A DNA stretch of 64,000 nucleotides from the NCBI RefSeq assembly GCF_029689945.1, contig NZ_CP121451.1, positions 5,394,001 through 5,458,000 on the forward strand. The letters run 5' to 3'. Position numbers and translations under genes: made by a program. Position 1 is the stretch's first letter. Every line of letters begins with the position of its first letter. The notes below the pieces were generated by a model that worked only from the letters and a program-made list of their open reading frames with translations, was not told the DNA's origin and searched no databases. Of the stretch, positions 56,027 to 64,000 are shown piece by piece. Source of the DNA: Paenibacillus amylolyticus (GTDB taxonomy: Bacteria > Bacillota > Bacilli > Paenibacillales > Paenibacillaceae).

Positions 56027-56625
56027 TCCAAATGACCTCCTTCTCCGCTGTCTTCTCCACCTGAATGGTAGATTACAAAGTTGCCTTGAAACACCATTTC
56101 TTCACCTACATAAGTGAATACTTCCACTTTGGCTTTGCCTGTTTGACCCGGAATCGATCGCACATAAGCCTTCGCAATACATTTCTCACCCAAATGAACC
56201 GAACGGACAAAGCGAATGTCTGCCGATGCAGTCAACGCAATCTCGTCATTAATTATGGCTACAGCCAAGGAGTTGGCCTGTGCAAAGACATAGTGCCCAC
56301 GTGCAATTCCTGTTCTTGAAAACACATGTTCTTCCTTAATCTCAAACAGGGAAATACCGCTCTTGTCCAGCTGTAAATCCACAATATCACCAATAATCTC
56401 ATGCAGGGGCAACGAGCGTACCTGATCATACGAGCGCTCTGCCATCAGTTTCATCCGCTCCCGAAGTTCGGGTATTCCAAGTTCCAGCCTGTCAAGACGA
56501 ATCGTCTGAATACTCACCTTCAATTGGCGCGTAAGTTCCTGATCCGTCACAAACGGGTTCTCTTCAATCATTTTGGTTAACTGCTGTTGCCTCTGTCTCT
56601 TCGGTACACGTTCGATGCCTGACAC
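56023..56625 (-). CDS. fapR: FapR, malonyl-CoA-responsive fatty-acid repressor
   Basis: FapR represses the fatty-acid genes and is released by malonyl-CoA. It has 200 residues. The N-terminal helix-turn-helix is KRQRQQQLTKMIEENPFVTD, then QELTRQLKVSIQTIRLDRLE. The C-terminal hot-dog domain is GHYVFAQANSLAVAIINDEI. A matching operator lies upstream at 56762-56778, so the gene is likely autoregulated and controls the whole downstream operon. Confidence 0.97.
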   Translation of the reverse strand: MSGIERVPKRQRQQQLTKMIEENPFVTDQELTRQLKVSIQTIRLDRLELGIPELRERMKLMAERSYDQVRSLPLHEIIGDIVDLQLDKSGISLFEIKEEHVFSRTGIARGHYVFAQANSLAVAIINDEIALTASADIRFVRSVHLGEKCIAKAYVRSIPGQTGKAKVEVFTYVGEEMVFQGNFVIYHSGGEDSGEGGHLE

Positions 56626-56761
56626 CCCCCGCTGTATCTTTTACGGAACCGTCCCCTCCGGCCAGTTCAACCATTCTTTCGTATTGCTTCTATAGTTGCA
56701 TCCCTGGTCACCAGGGTCGTTCTCAAACGGATTATGGTTCATCTATATGTAACGTCAAATC

Positions 56762-56805
56762 TTAGAACCTGGTACTAAACTATAGTATATCTCATCCCGT
56801 GTCAA
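56762..56805 (-). promoter_or_regulatory. fapR promoter with FapR operator
   Basis: A minus-strand TTGACA (56800-56805) is followed 15 bases later by TATAGT as a -10 candidate. Immediately downstream lies TTAGTACCAGGTTCTAA (56762-56778), which reads on the plus strand as TTAGAACCTGGTACTAA. It matches the known FapR palindrome TTAGTACC-GGTACTAA at all but one arm position. Its place over the transcription start fits repression. Confidence 0.75.
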
Positions 56806-56895
56806 AAAGAAAGGCTGGCCTAACAAAAACAATTCACCCTTGCGAAGCAAGGATTTCACGTTTGTTAACTCACTCTACCTATACTCTCTAATCGC

Positions 56896-56930
56896 AAAAA
56901 GTAGCACCTCATCGAAATGAAGTGCTACTT
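56896..56930 (-). terminator. Terminator after rpmF
   Basis: On the minus strand AAGTAGCAC and GTGCTACTT pair with a TTCATTTCGATGAG loop that can itself pair, followed by TTTTTGCG. It is 12 bases after the L32 stop. Confidence 0.82.
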
Positions 56931-56942
56931 AATGTCCAACTA

Positions 56943-57116
56943 TTATTGAGAGATGATCTCTCTTGCTTTGTACGTTCCGCACACTTTGCACACGTGGTGA
57001 CTAAGTTTAAGTTCGCCACATTGTTCACATTTCACCATGCCCGGTACAGCCAATTTAAAGTGAGTGCGACGTTTGTCGCGACGCGTCTTGGACGTTCTCC
57101 GTTGAGGTACTGCCAT
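56943..57116 (-). CDS. rpmF: Ribosomal protein L32 (zinc-ribbon form)
   Basis: The start at 57116 ([20 protein letters not shown]) gives 57 residues, with GGAGGTG upstream. The zinc ribbon is [18 protein letters not shown], so this is the cysteine-containing paralogue. It follows ylbN as in B. subtilis. Confidence 0.98.
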   Translation of the reverse strand: MAVPQRRTSKTRRDKRRTHFKLAVPGMVKCEQCGELKLSHHVCKVCGTYKAREIISQ

Positions 57117-57171
57117 TATTCCCACCTCCTTATCAAAATCAACCTTTGCAGGTAGTTGTTACGTTCGATTT

Positions 57172-57686
57172 TCAATCATGCTCATTTAAAAAATCCTTGA
57201 GCCCTGCAAGCCGCGGATCGATAACCTGGTTATCACAACCGCAGTCACCTTCGTTCAGCTCATGGCCACACTTGGGGCATAACCCTTTGCATGTATCGCT
57301 GCATAGCGGTATAAACGGAAGATCCAGCAGAAAAGCTTCCTCGGCATAACCTTTCAGATCAACGCTATCCCCATCCACATAGAGCGTATCGTCGTCTTCG
57401 TGTAATTCCTCTGGCTGTTTTCCCTGCTTGAATTGCTCATGAAAATCAATATGAAAATGTTCATTGATCGGCTTAAGACAACGGGAGCATAACATGTCCA
57501 CTCCTACTGTTAGCTTGCCATGAACATCCACAACGTCACCTTCTCTGATTTCTGCAGATAAGTCCGCAGTCAGGGGGTAACGGCTGTGATATCTTGTCGG
57601 TTAGAAACCAGTTCCTTGATATCCCACTGTTCGTTAAACTTCAGGGGACCATCACTGGTAGCCACTTTGCGAAATGGCATTAACAT
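57172..57686 (-). CDS. ylbN: YlbN (YceD/DUF177 family), frameshift in the middle
   Basis: YceD-family protein of unclear role, linked with rRNA or L32 in gene order. The likely start is the ATG at 57686 (MLMPFRKVATSDGPLKFNEQ), eight bases after GGAG. The run of five G at 57573-57577 (coding strand C) is one short; repair gives AVTPLTADLSAEIREGDVVD. Two Cys pairs follow, MLCSRCLKP and LCSDTCKGLCPKCGHEL, with GDCGCDN near the end. The restored length is about 171. Confidence 0.9.
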
Positions 57687-57983
57687 TTCCATCACTCCAA
57701 ACGAAACCAATTTCATAATTCATGTCAAACGTATCACGACAGTTATACAGGTCAAGCCTGCTTTTGTAAAGCAATAAATCCTGACTGTATGTATTGTGAC
57801 GTTTCACCGTTAAAAGTATTATGAAATTGACTTAACAAACAAAAATCATTATACCGATTTTTCAAGACGTTTGTCAACACTTTTAACTTTACACCCTTTT
57901 TAAAAACACTGAGCACTCAGCCGTTTACTCTATCTGGTCTATTATAGACTCACTTCAAGATAAACTACAAGTCGTCATTTCAG

Positions 57984-58382
57984 TTGCTTTTCCTTGCAAA
58001 CACCGGTCACATTTCGGGTGGCTGGGAAGGATTTCGTACCTTCAAGGTCGCAAAGAAAGAACAAGAAAGTGAAATCATCACGTCCTTTTACCTCGTTCCA
58101 GATGACGGTCAGCCGGGACAATACATCAGTATTAAAATCAAACCAGAGGCACAGTCATTTACCGAGATTCGTCAGTATAGCCTATCAGATAACCCGGGTA
58201 AACCCTATTGCCATATCTCCACTAAATGCGAGCTGGGCGGATTAGAATTCCTGATGGAGTCATATCCACGTCTTCACGATCCTGTTGAAGAAGGCAGCCA
58301 AGCGGAGCTATTCACTCCTGCCGGCCACTTCACGCTGAATGCAGACGATAAACGTCCTGTTGTTGTCCTGAATGATGCGTGA
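57984..58382 (+). pseudogene. hmp: Fragment of flavohemoglobin (Hmp), FAD-binding part only
   Basis: The translated stretch from 58017 (GGWEGFRTFKVAKKEQESEI, TSFYLVPDDGQPGQYISIKI, EIRQYSLSDNPGKPYCHIST) is clearly the FAD-binding domain of a flavohemoprotein. The globin domain before it and the NAD domain after it are missing: the frame ends at PVVVLNDA where SGGVG is expected. The 57687-58000 upstream stretch shows no globin code in any frame. No ribosome site precedes the ATG. It is a genuine relic, not simply a frameshift, although a small shift cannot be ruled out at its ends. Confidence 0.75.
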
Positions 58383-58465
58383 TTTGATCTAATACATGAC
58401 ATCCCCTATGATGGAATGAATGTTATACATAGTCGGTTATGCCATTGAAAGGAGTACGTCTAATC

Positions 58466-59696
58466 ATGAAAGCCGTAGGCGTTATTGTTGAATATAACCC
58501 CTTGCACAATGGGCATGTCTATCATTTGCAGGAAGCTCGGCGGCTAAGCGGCGCAGACGCCGTTGTTGCAGTCATGAGCGGCCCTTTCCTCCAACGCGGC
58601 GAACCCGCCATCTTGGGTAAAGGGCACGCACCGAGATGGCGCTGCACGCAGGCGCGGATCTCGTGCTTGAACTGCCGGTGGCTTATGCTGTGCAACCGGC
58701 GGAGTGGTTTGCCTTCGGTGCGGTATCGCTGCTGCACCGCACCGGCATTGTGGACTCGCTCTGCTTCGGCAGCGAGTCCGGCAACCTGAACAGCCTGCAG
58801 CGCATTGCGCGCGTGCTGGCTGTGGAGCCCGCAGGGATGCGCGAGGACATCGCGCGCCGCCTGCGGGAAGGCGCCAGCTACCCCGCCGCGTACGCAGGAG
58901 CGGCGGCAGCGCTGGCGCCTGGCGGCGTCGATGCTCACGACGCCGCTGCACTGCCGGAGCAGCCCAACAATTCGCTTGGGCTGCACTACCTGATCGCACT
59001 GCAACGACTTGGCAGCGCGATCCAGCCCTTTACGGCGGCGCGTACCGGTGCCGCGTATCATGACGCGACGCCCGGGCCGGGGGCGATCGCCAGTGCCACA
59101 GCCGTCCGCCGCCTGCTGATAGCGGACGGGCCCGATGCCGCCGCGCCATACGTGCCGGCGGCAACCCTTGCCATTCTGCATCGCGAATGGCAGGAAAACC
59201 GCGCTCCCATACACTGGGAGCGCTTTGCGCAGCCGCTGTTGCACCTTGCGGCTACCCGCCGTGCCTCCGAGCTGGAACGCATCGCCGAAGTCACGGAGGG
59301 CCTGGAACACAGGCTGAGCCGTGCACTCGCTCAGCTGCCGGAGCCTTCAGTCGAAGCACTCCTGAATGCATTGAAGACCAAACGCTACACACGCACCAAA
59401 CTCCAGCGTATGCTCACCCACCTGCTCCTGAATCACACCAAGGCCGAGTGTTCACCAGAGCAATTGGCTGGCGACCCGGATATCTCCGCGTCCTCGGATT
59501 CAATGCCCAAGGGCAGAGCCTGCTTAAACAGATGAAGAAGACAGCATCGTTGCCTGTTGTGATAAAACCTTCGACGTTCACCCACAATCAGCTGGAACTC
59601 GATATCCAAGCCGAGGTTGGGTATGGGCTTGCTTGTGAGCATAGGGACACACGCAGGATGTTCAGTGATTACTACGAGTCGCCTGTCAGAGTGTAG
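58466..59696 (+). CDS. tmcAL: TmcAL (YlbM), tRNA-Met cytidine acetate ligase, two frameshifts
   Basis: TmcAL makes N4-acetylcytidine in elongator tRNA-Met of Bacillales. The nucleotidyltransferase start is [20 protein letters not shown], with AAAGGAG 11 bases upstream. The first break is at about 58621: restoring a T gives [20 protein letters not shown]. The second is at about 59478: one more G gives [20 protein letters not shown]. The middle part (about 58640-59330) is Ala-rich and unusually GC-rich for the region. It ends [11 protein letters not shown] minus-strand frame shadowing this part is an artefact of the GC bias. Confidence 0.93.
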
Positions 59697-59794
59697 CCGT
59701 TACTCGCCATAAGGCTTCATCTTTAAGGAGAATTTTCATCCCATCATCAAACAGATCATTCATATCGACTACTGAAAACTAAACTATACAACTT

Positions 59795-59847
59795 AAAAAA
59801 TCCCCTTGCTGCGCGCCGCTCAGGCACATCGCACAAGGGGATTTTTT
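59795..59847. terminator. Bidirectional terminator between tmcAL and ylbL
   Basis: AAAAAATCCCCTTG and CAAGGGGATTTTTT form a 14-base stem with A/T ends on both sides, separated by about 25 bases that can pair internally. It serves both converging genes. The remaining stretch up to 60045 shows no gene. Confidence 0.9.
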
Positions 59848-60045
59848 AATCCACTTCTCTAATTCTATTAATTCTTTTGGTTCTTAATCCCTTTGAGACT
59901 TATGGGTCCAGTGAACCTGCTGATTTTCTCAGTTCTCTTGATCACACTTCACTTATTTCAATTCATGCAAACCATTCTCTCGATTTCAGCCGTTCTTCTC
60001 AACGATCCGCTTCAACTCGACTCCATCTCTTCCCCGATCATCATC

Positions 60046-61085
60046 CTATGATTTCACGGTTAAGGTTTTTAGATAAGCCAGCGCATCATCCACCGTGCTT
60101 ACAGGCACAAGTTTCATTTTGGTGCCGATCTGTTCAGCCTTGGCTGCTGCTTCCTTATAGTTATCCTTCGGCACAAAGAAGATCTCCGCTTCTTTTCGGT
60201 CAGCAGCAACAATCTTGTGCACTACACCACCAATGGCGCCCACCACACCGTCTTTGGTAATGGTACCTGTACCCGCAATTCGATGCCCCTTGGTCAGATC
60301 TCCAGGGGTTAACTGGTTATAGATCTCCAATGTAAACATCAAGCCCGCAGACGGACCACCGACCTGAGTATCTGTGAAGGAAATCTGTTTATTTGGGTCC
60401 TCAGCTTTCACCTTCTGAACCGCACCAATCATTACACCGAGTCCCGGCGGGTTTCCCCTGTTTTATTGTCTTTGACCTGAACCAGTTTCACATCCCGGCT
60501 AATGGTCTCTCCGCCACGTTCCAGTTGCATTTCAACGGTATCTCCGACCTTTTTATCTTTTAACTGGGCTGAAAGCACCGTATTATCCGGCGTAGCAGTT
60601 CCGTTTACACCCAGAATAATATCGCCCGGAGCAATATCTCCTTCCGGTTTGGGGTCTTCCGACAGTCCAAATACAAAGATATGCTCAGGCACAATAGAGT
60701 AAGCTACACCAGCTTGTTCATATGCAGCCTCCATTGCGGAGGATTGTGAATCACTCATGAACCATACCTGTTCGGCAGAGTATTCCGCTTCGCTTTTCCC
60801 GCGCAGTCGGTCTTCCTTTTTATCCACTTGAGCATTTTTATTGAACAGAGAGGTTCCTAGCAAAAACACATTGGCATATGTTGCCGACACGGTCGTCATC
60901 ATGAACACACCGCGTTCTTCCCGGTCCCCACCCTTAACGGTTACCATTGGTTTTACTTCATCTGCACTGCCGGGCATATATATGATATACGGCGTTGGCA
61001 TGTACACAGCAACATAGACGACCAGAGCCACCACGATCACAAAGATCGAAGCTCTGAATCCGCCAGATTTCCGAATCCGATTCAT
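60046..61085 (-). CDS. ylbL: YlbL / SepM-family PDZ and Lon-like serine protease, frameshifted
   Basis: A membrane-anchored serine protease with a PDZ domain. The membrane helix is at about 12 to 34 (SIFVIVVALVVYVAVYMPTP). The PDZ core is GDIAPGDIILGVNGTATPDN. The Lon-like protease domain has QVGGPSAGLMFTLEIYNQLT (catalytic Ser in GGPSAG) and GTGTITKDGVVGAIGGVVHK, where the lysine of the dyad lies near the end (VVHKIVAADRKEA). One base is missing near 60443-60445; repair gives RRGLGVMIGAVQ. The family acts on membrane proteins, and SepM processes a pheromone in streptococci. The restored length is about 346. Confidence 0.92.
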
Positions 61086-61239
61086 CGCATGAGCCTCCGT
61101 TCTTTGTATCTCTATACAAGCTGAACTCTACACTAATCAGCGACCATAATTCCAGCTTTTGAATATTCCCCATTCTCCAGTTAGATTCTCGCTCTTTGTC
61201 ATGCAGATGCTCAGCTCATCCTGTTTAATCATTTATTTT

Positions 61240-61302
61240 AAGTCTAACACTCTGGCCCCTGTGCATACAATGGTACAGGCCGGATAGGCCGCTGCATACA
61301 AT
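61240..61302 (+). promoter_or_regulatory. Possible sporulation (sigma-E-like) promoter of ylbJ
   Basis: CATACAAT occurs at 61264-61271 and again at 61295-61302, inside a repeated GCATACAAT-G context. It equals the sigma-E -10 consensus. The first copy has GTCTAACA 14 bases upstream as a partial -35 (consensus like GTCATATT). In B. subtilis ylbJ is expressed in the mother cell. The assignment is by motif only. Confidence 0.4.
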
Positions 61303-61400
61303 AGCCTGTCCGGTCAAGGCCGAACCGCCCTTCGGGCGTCATTCGGCCGTCCATAACGATTGATATGCCGAATTGGCGTTATCTGATACGAGGTGAAACG

Positions 61401-62729
61401 ATGACATTACAGAGCGAGGTTAGAGATTCTGGCCCGTTACGAACGATTCTCCTAAGTACCGGCGCTTTAATGTTGGTTATTGCGGTAGTTGCTTCACCCA
61501 AAGAAGCGTTTGATGCTTCTATTCAAGGCCTGGATATATGGTGGAAAATTATCTTCCCTGCCATGCTCCCGTTCCTCATGTTATCCCAGATGCTTACTGC
61601 GTTTGGCTTCACCCATGCGATCGGCGCCTTGCTAGGACCGTTAATGCAACGATGGTTCAGACTTCCGGGCAACGCAGGTCTGGCGATTGCCGTTGGCATG
61701 TGCGGCGGGTTCCCCGCCGGAGCAGATGCGGTATCCCGTTTATTTCAGGATAGACAAATTACCGCCAAGCAGGCGGTTGTCCTTGCGGCGGCATCTCATT
61801 TTGCCAATCCAATGATGATCATACTGGTCGTTGGTGCTGCATTTCTTCACCAGCCAGTGGCCGGATATTTTATACTTGTGGTCCACTGGATCAGCGGCTG
61901 GATCGCTGCCATTCTGGCCACGCGTCTCCTTCCTGCACCAGGTAACCAAAAAGACAGGGTAGGCTCGACAGCCAAACACTCAGATAACAGCTCTCTTGAT
62001 TTTCAGTCTGCAAGTTCCACAAGCCGCTTATCTGCACCTCAGCACTCTACGTTCAAAAGACGCAGTATGTGGTCTACTATGATGATTGCAGCAAGAGAAG
62101 CTCATAGTCGAGATGGAAGAGGGTTTGGCAAACTACTCGGTGACACCGTATCCCAAGCTGTGCAGACCTTGATGATGACTGGAGGATACATGATCGGTTT
62201 TGCCGTGTTTATCCGGTTGGTGTCCCTTTATCTGACTCCCGGGTCCTCTGCTGCGCTGTGGCCAGCCTTCTTTGAGCTTCACCTGGGAACCTACCATTTG
62301 AGTCAGACTTTACTTGCACCCGCCCTGCTCATCCCCCTGCTTGCAGCCGTTCTGGGATGGGGTGGTTTATGCTCCCATCTGCAAGTCTCTGCTATCCTGA
62401 AAACAACGGGGCCAAACCGCAAATCCATGTTGTACTTTGCCGGAGTTCGTCTGATTCATGGATTGATCGCCTTTTTCATCAGTCTGCTCCTATGGATGCC
62501 GTTCAGCCGTTATAGCACAGTAGCCTGGACCACATTACAGACCCATGCAGCGCAGGACCTCTCGACACCATTGGGTTGGCTGTGGATGCATAGTCCGGGC
62601 AACACATACACAATCAATACCATTTGGAGCATCTTCCCTGCTGCCTGCATGGGTCTTGCATTACTTCTTGCAATCATGATTAGTCTATCGGGTCTTACCT
62701 TCTGGTTTAACCGCCGGTTTTCTCGCTGA
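61401..62729 (+). CDS. ylbJ: YlbJ sporulation integral membrane protein
   Basis: A multi-span membrane protein; ylbJ mutants of B. subtilis form defective spores. The start at 61401 ([20 protein letters not shown]) has GAGGTG seven bases upstream. The gate-like domains resemble nucleoside transporters: [60 protein letters not shown], and [20 protein letters not shown]. It has about 442 residues. Its end overlaps the end of coaD by about 23 bases tail to tail. Confidence 0.92.
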   Translation: MTLQSEVRDSGPLRTILLSTGALMLVIAVVASPKEAFDASIQGLDIWWKIIFPAMLPFLMLSQMLTAFGFTHAIGALLGPLMQRWFRLPGNAGLAIAVGMCGGFPAGADAVSRLFQDRQITAKQAVVLAAASHFANPMMIILVVGAAFLHQPVAGYFILVVHWISGWIAAILATRLLPAPGNQKDRVGSTAKHSDNSSLDFQSASSTSRLSAPQHSTFKRRSMWSTMMIAAREAHSRDGRGFGKLLGDTVSQAVQTLMMTGGYMIGFAVFIRLVSLYLTPGSSAALWPAFFELHLGTYHLSQTLLAPALLIPLLAAVLGWGGLCSHLQVSAILKTTGPNRKSMLYFAGVRLIHGLIAFFISLLLWMPFSRYSTVAWTTLQTHAAQDLSTPLGWLWMHSPGNTYTINTIWSIFPAACMGLALLLAIMISLSGLTFWFNRRFSR

Positions 62730-63222
62730 TTTTCTGGCGGAGCGCAGCTTCCACTTCAGGTGATACAAGATCTGTAACATCTCCATGATAATGAGCGATC
62801 TCTTTCACAATGCTGGAACTTAAATAGGAATACTTCGGATTCGTCATCATAAATATCGTTTCCGCATCCGGATTCAACTTGCTATTGGTCGATGCCAATT
62901 GCAACTCGTATTCAAAATCAGTTACCGAGCGTATACCGCGAACGATGACCTGAGCTTCCTTTTGCCGGACGTAGTTGGCTGTCAGATCGCGGAAACTGTC
63001 TACCTCTACATTTGGTAGATGGCGGGTTACTTCCGTAATGAGTTCTTTACGTTCCTCCACTGTAAACAGCGGATTTTTGCTCATATTGTTCAACACAGCC
63101 ACAATGACGCGGTCGAATTGCTTCGACGCTCTGGCGATAATATCCAGATGCCCCATCGTTACGGGATCAAAACTTCCAGGATATACGGCAATCCGTTCCT
63201 GTCGATGTATCATTTCAGTCAT
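62707..63222 (-). CDS. coaD: CoaD, phosphopantetheine adenylyltransferase
   Basis: CoaD makes dephospho-CoA. The start at 63222 ([20 protein letters not shown]) has GAGGAGG six bases upstream, and an internal ATG at 63213 is also possible. The T/HxGH motif is in [14 protein letters not shown]. The ISSS-like motif is [18 protein letters not shown]. Other family blocks are [20 protein letters not shown] and [20 protein letters not shown]. It overlaps the rsmD stop by eight bases. Confidence 0.97.
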   Translation of the reverse strand: MTEMIHRQERIAVYPGSFDPVTMGHLDIIARASKQFDRVIVAVLNNMSKNPLFTVEERKELITEVTRHLPNVEVDSFRDLTANYVRQKEAQVIVRGIRSVTDFEYELQLASTNSKLNPDAETIFMMTNPKYSYLSSSIVKEIAHYHGDVTDLVSPEVEAALRQKISEKTGG

Positions 63223-63823
63223 GAGGAGCCTCCTCTTCCGGTGTAATGGATTCTCCATCTTCTACTGCTTCAGGCGCATAATAATAGATGGATACTGCCG
63301 TCTCCCCATACAAAGCCTTGCGCGTTTGTTCAAACGGGCCGAATTGCTCAGGGTATTCATGTTTGGATTCATATTCAAGCACGATGGTTGCTTCCGGTTC
63401 CAGAAGTTCCAGTTCGTGCATGGTCAGCATCAACTCGTGCCCGTTCTTCATACGGTATGGCGGGTCGAGAAACACCAGATCAAACGTAGTGCCTCGCTTG
63501 GCGAGTGCCTTCAATGCACGACCTGCATCATTACGATATACGGCCGCCTGGTCTTCCAGCTTGGTCGCCTTGAGATTCATGCGGATAACTTCAATACTTT
63601 TCGATTCCAAATCAACAAAAACAGCCTTGTCCATGCCGCGGCTCAGTGCCTCAATACCGAGACCCCCACTGCCTGCAAACAGATCCAATGCTGTACCGCC
63701 CTCAAAATAAGGACCAACCATGCTAAATAACGCTTCCTTCACCTTGTCGGTGGTCGGTCGCGTGCCTGTGCCAGGAACAGCCTTCAGCGGCCTGCCTTTC
63801 GCACTCCCAGATACCACTCTCAC
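63215..63823 (-). CDS. rsmD: RsmD, 16S rRNA (guanine-966-N2) methyltransferase
   Basis: It methylates G966 of 16S rRNA. It has 202 residues. The start [20 protein letters not shown] is followed by [20 protein letters not shown], the SAM motif [20 protein letters not shown] and the catalytic [11 protein letters not shown]. The acidic tail (EEEAPHD) is a little longer than usual. It forms an operon with coaD, as in B. subtilis (ylbH-coaD). Confidence 0.96.
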   Translation of the reverse strand: MRVVSGSAKGRPLKAVPGTGTRPTTDKVKEALFSMVGPYFEGGTALDLFAGSGGLGIEALSRGMDKAVFVDLESKSIEVIRMNLKATKLEDQAAVYRNDAGRALKALAKRGTTFDLVFLDPPYRMKNGHELMLTMHELELLEPEATIVLEYESKHEYPEQFGPFEQTRKALYGETAVSIYYYAPEAVEDGESITPEEEAPHD

Positions 63824-63926
63824 TGACGAGTCACCTTTTCTTTATGTAAGTTTAATGATAAAGCTATCGTACCACACTCGGGTTCAGTTTGAAAAATGTT
63901 CGGTCTTCATATGCCTTGGAAAATTG

Positions 63927-63955
63927 TTGACGAATTGTTGACGCATATGTATAAA
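63927..63955 (+). promoter_or_regulatory. Sigma-A promoter pointing out of the window
   Basis: TTGACG (63927-63932), a 17-base spacer and TATAAA (63950-63955) form a good promoter on the plus strand. AATTGTTGACG is repeated in tandem here. The gene it serves begins beyond the right edge. The rest of 63824-64000 has no gene. Confidence 0.65.
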
Positions 63956-64000
63956 AAGGAAACATTCGGGCGATTCTATAATTATCGACATCACAAGTGT

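Noticed and set aside
58522..59310. Minus-strand frame of 262 codons opposite tmcAL
   Set aside because: Shadow caused by high GC; the plus strand encodes conserved TmcAL sequence.

Overview
The window looks like a chromosomal segment of a Paenibacillus-type, flagellated, endospore-forming Firmicute. The evidence is gene order: the minus strand carries the Bacillus-type run fapR-plsX-fabH-fabD-fabG-acpP-fabF-rnc-smc-ftsY, then ylxM-ffh-rpsP-khpA-rimM-trmD-rplS-lepB-rbgA-rnhB-ylqG-ylqH, sucC-sucD, dprA-topA-trmFO-hslV-hslU, and the start of the fla/che operon (flgB to fliP). A sporulation gene (ylbJ), a Gram-positive HslV, and a small peptide with a paeninodin-like leader fit Paenibacillus. 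The genus is an inference from synteny, not from a marker gene. No tRNA, rRNA, CRISPR array, transposase or prophage was recognised.

Layout from left to right. 1-15110: fla/che operon read leftwards (flgB, flgC, fliE, fliF, fliG, fliH, fliI, fliJ, motE-like, fliK, flgD, TIGR02530 protein, hook/rod protein, swrD, fliL, fliM, fliY, cheY, fliO, partial fliP). 15111-16095: almost 1 kb with no convincing gene. 16096-25320: protease, tRNA-methylation, topoisomerase, DNA-processing and succinyl-CoA synthetase genes. 25563-30460: accessory stretch with an OhrR/MarR regulator, comM, a nitroreductase, a secreted repeat protein and an orphan peptide. 30782-45715: RNase HII, ribosome biogenesis, signal peptidase, translation and SRP genes, interrupted by a polysaccharide deacetylase, an FG-GAP-like protein and a TrhA/hemolysin III membrane protein. 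45833-56625: smc, rnc and the FapR-controlled fatty-acid operon. 56943-63823: rpmF, ylbN, a flavohemoglobin fragment, tmcAL, ylbL, ylbJ, coaD, rsmD. The window ends in a promoter pointing out to the right.

The most important caution is sequence quality. Nineteen genes, many of them essential (topA, ftsY, fabD, fabG, rimM, sucC), carry together about 23 small frameshifts, nearly all single-base losses in or beside homopolymers. They cannot all be real in a living cell, so I give the reconstructed full-length span of each gene and the place of the shift. A naive annotation would split or drop them.

The most unusual biology is at 30299-30750: a 53-residue peptide with a lasso-peptide-like leader but no fitting core and no visible maturation enzymes, apparently in one unit with a secreted repeat protein, and preceded by two near-identical palindromic operators. 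Other points are a two-copy intergenic repeat with a conserved hairpin, the absence of codY and xerC from their usual places, a 23-bp palindrome in front of flgB, and a FapR operator.
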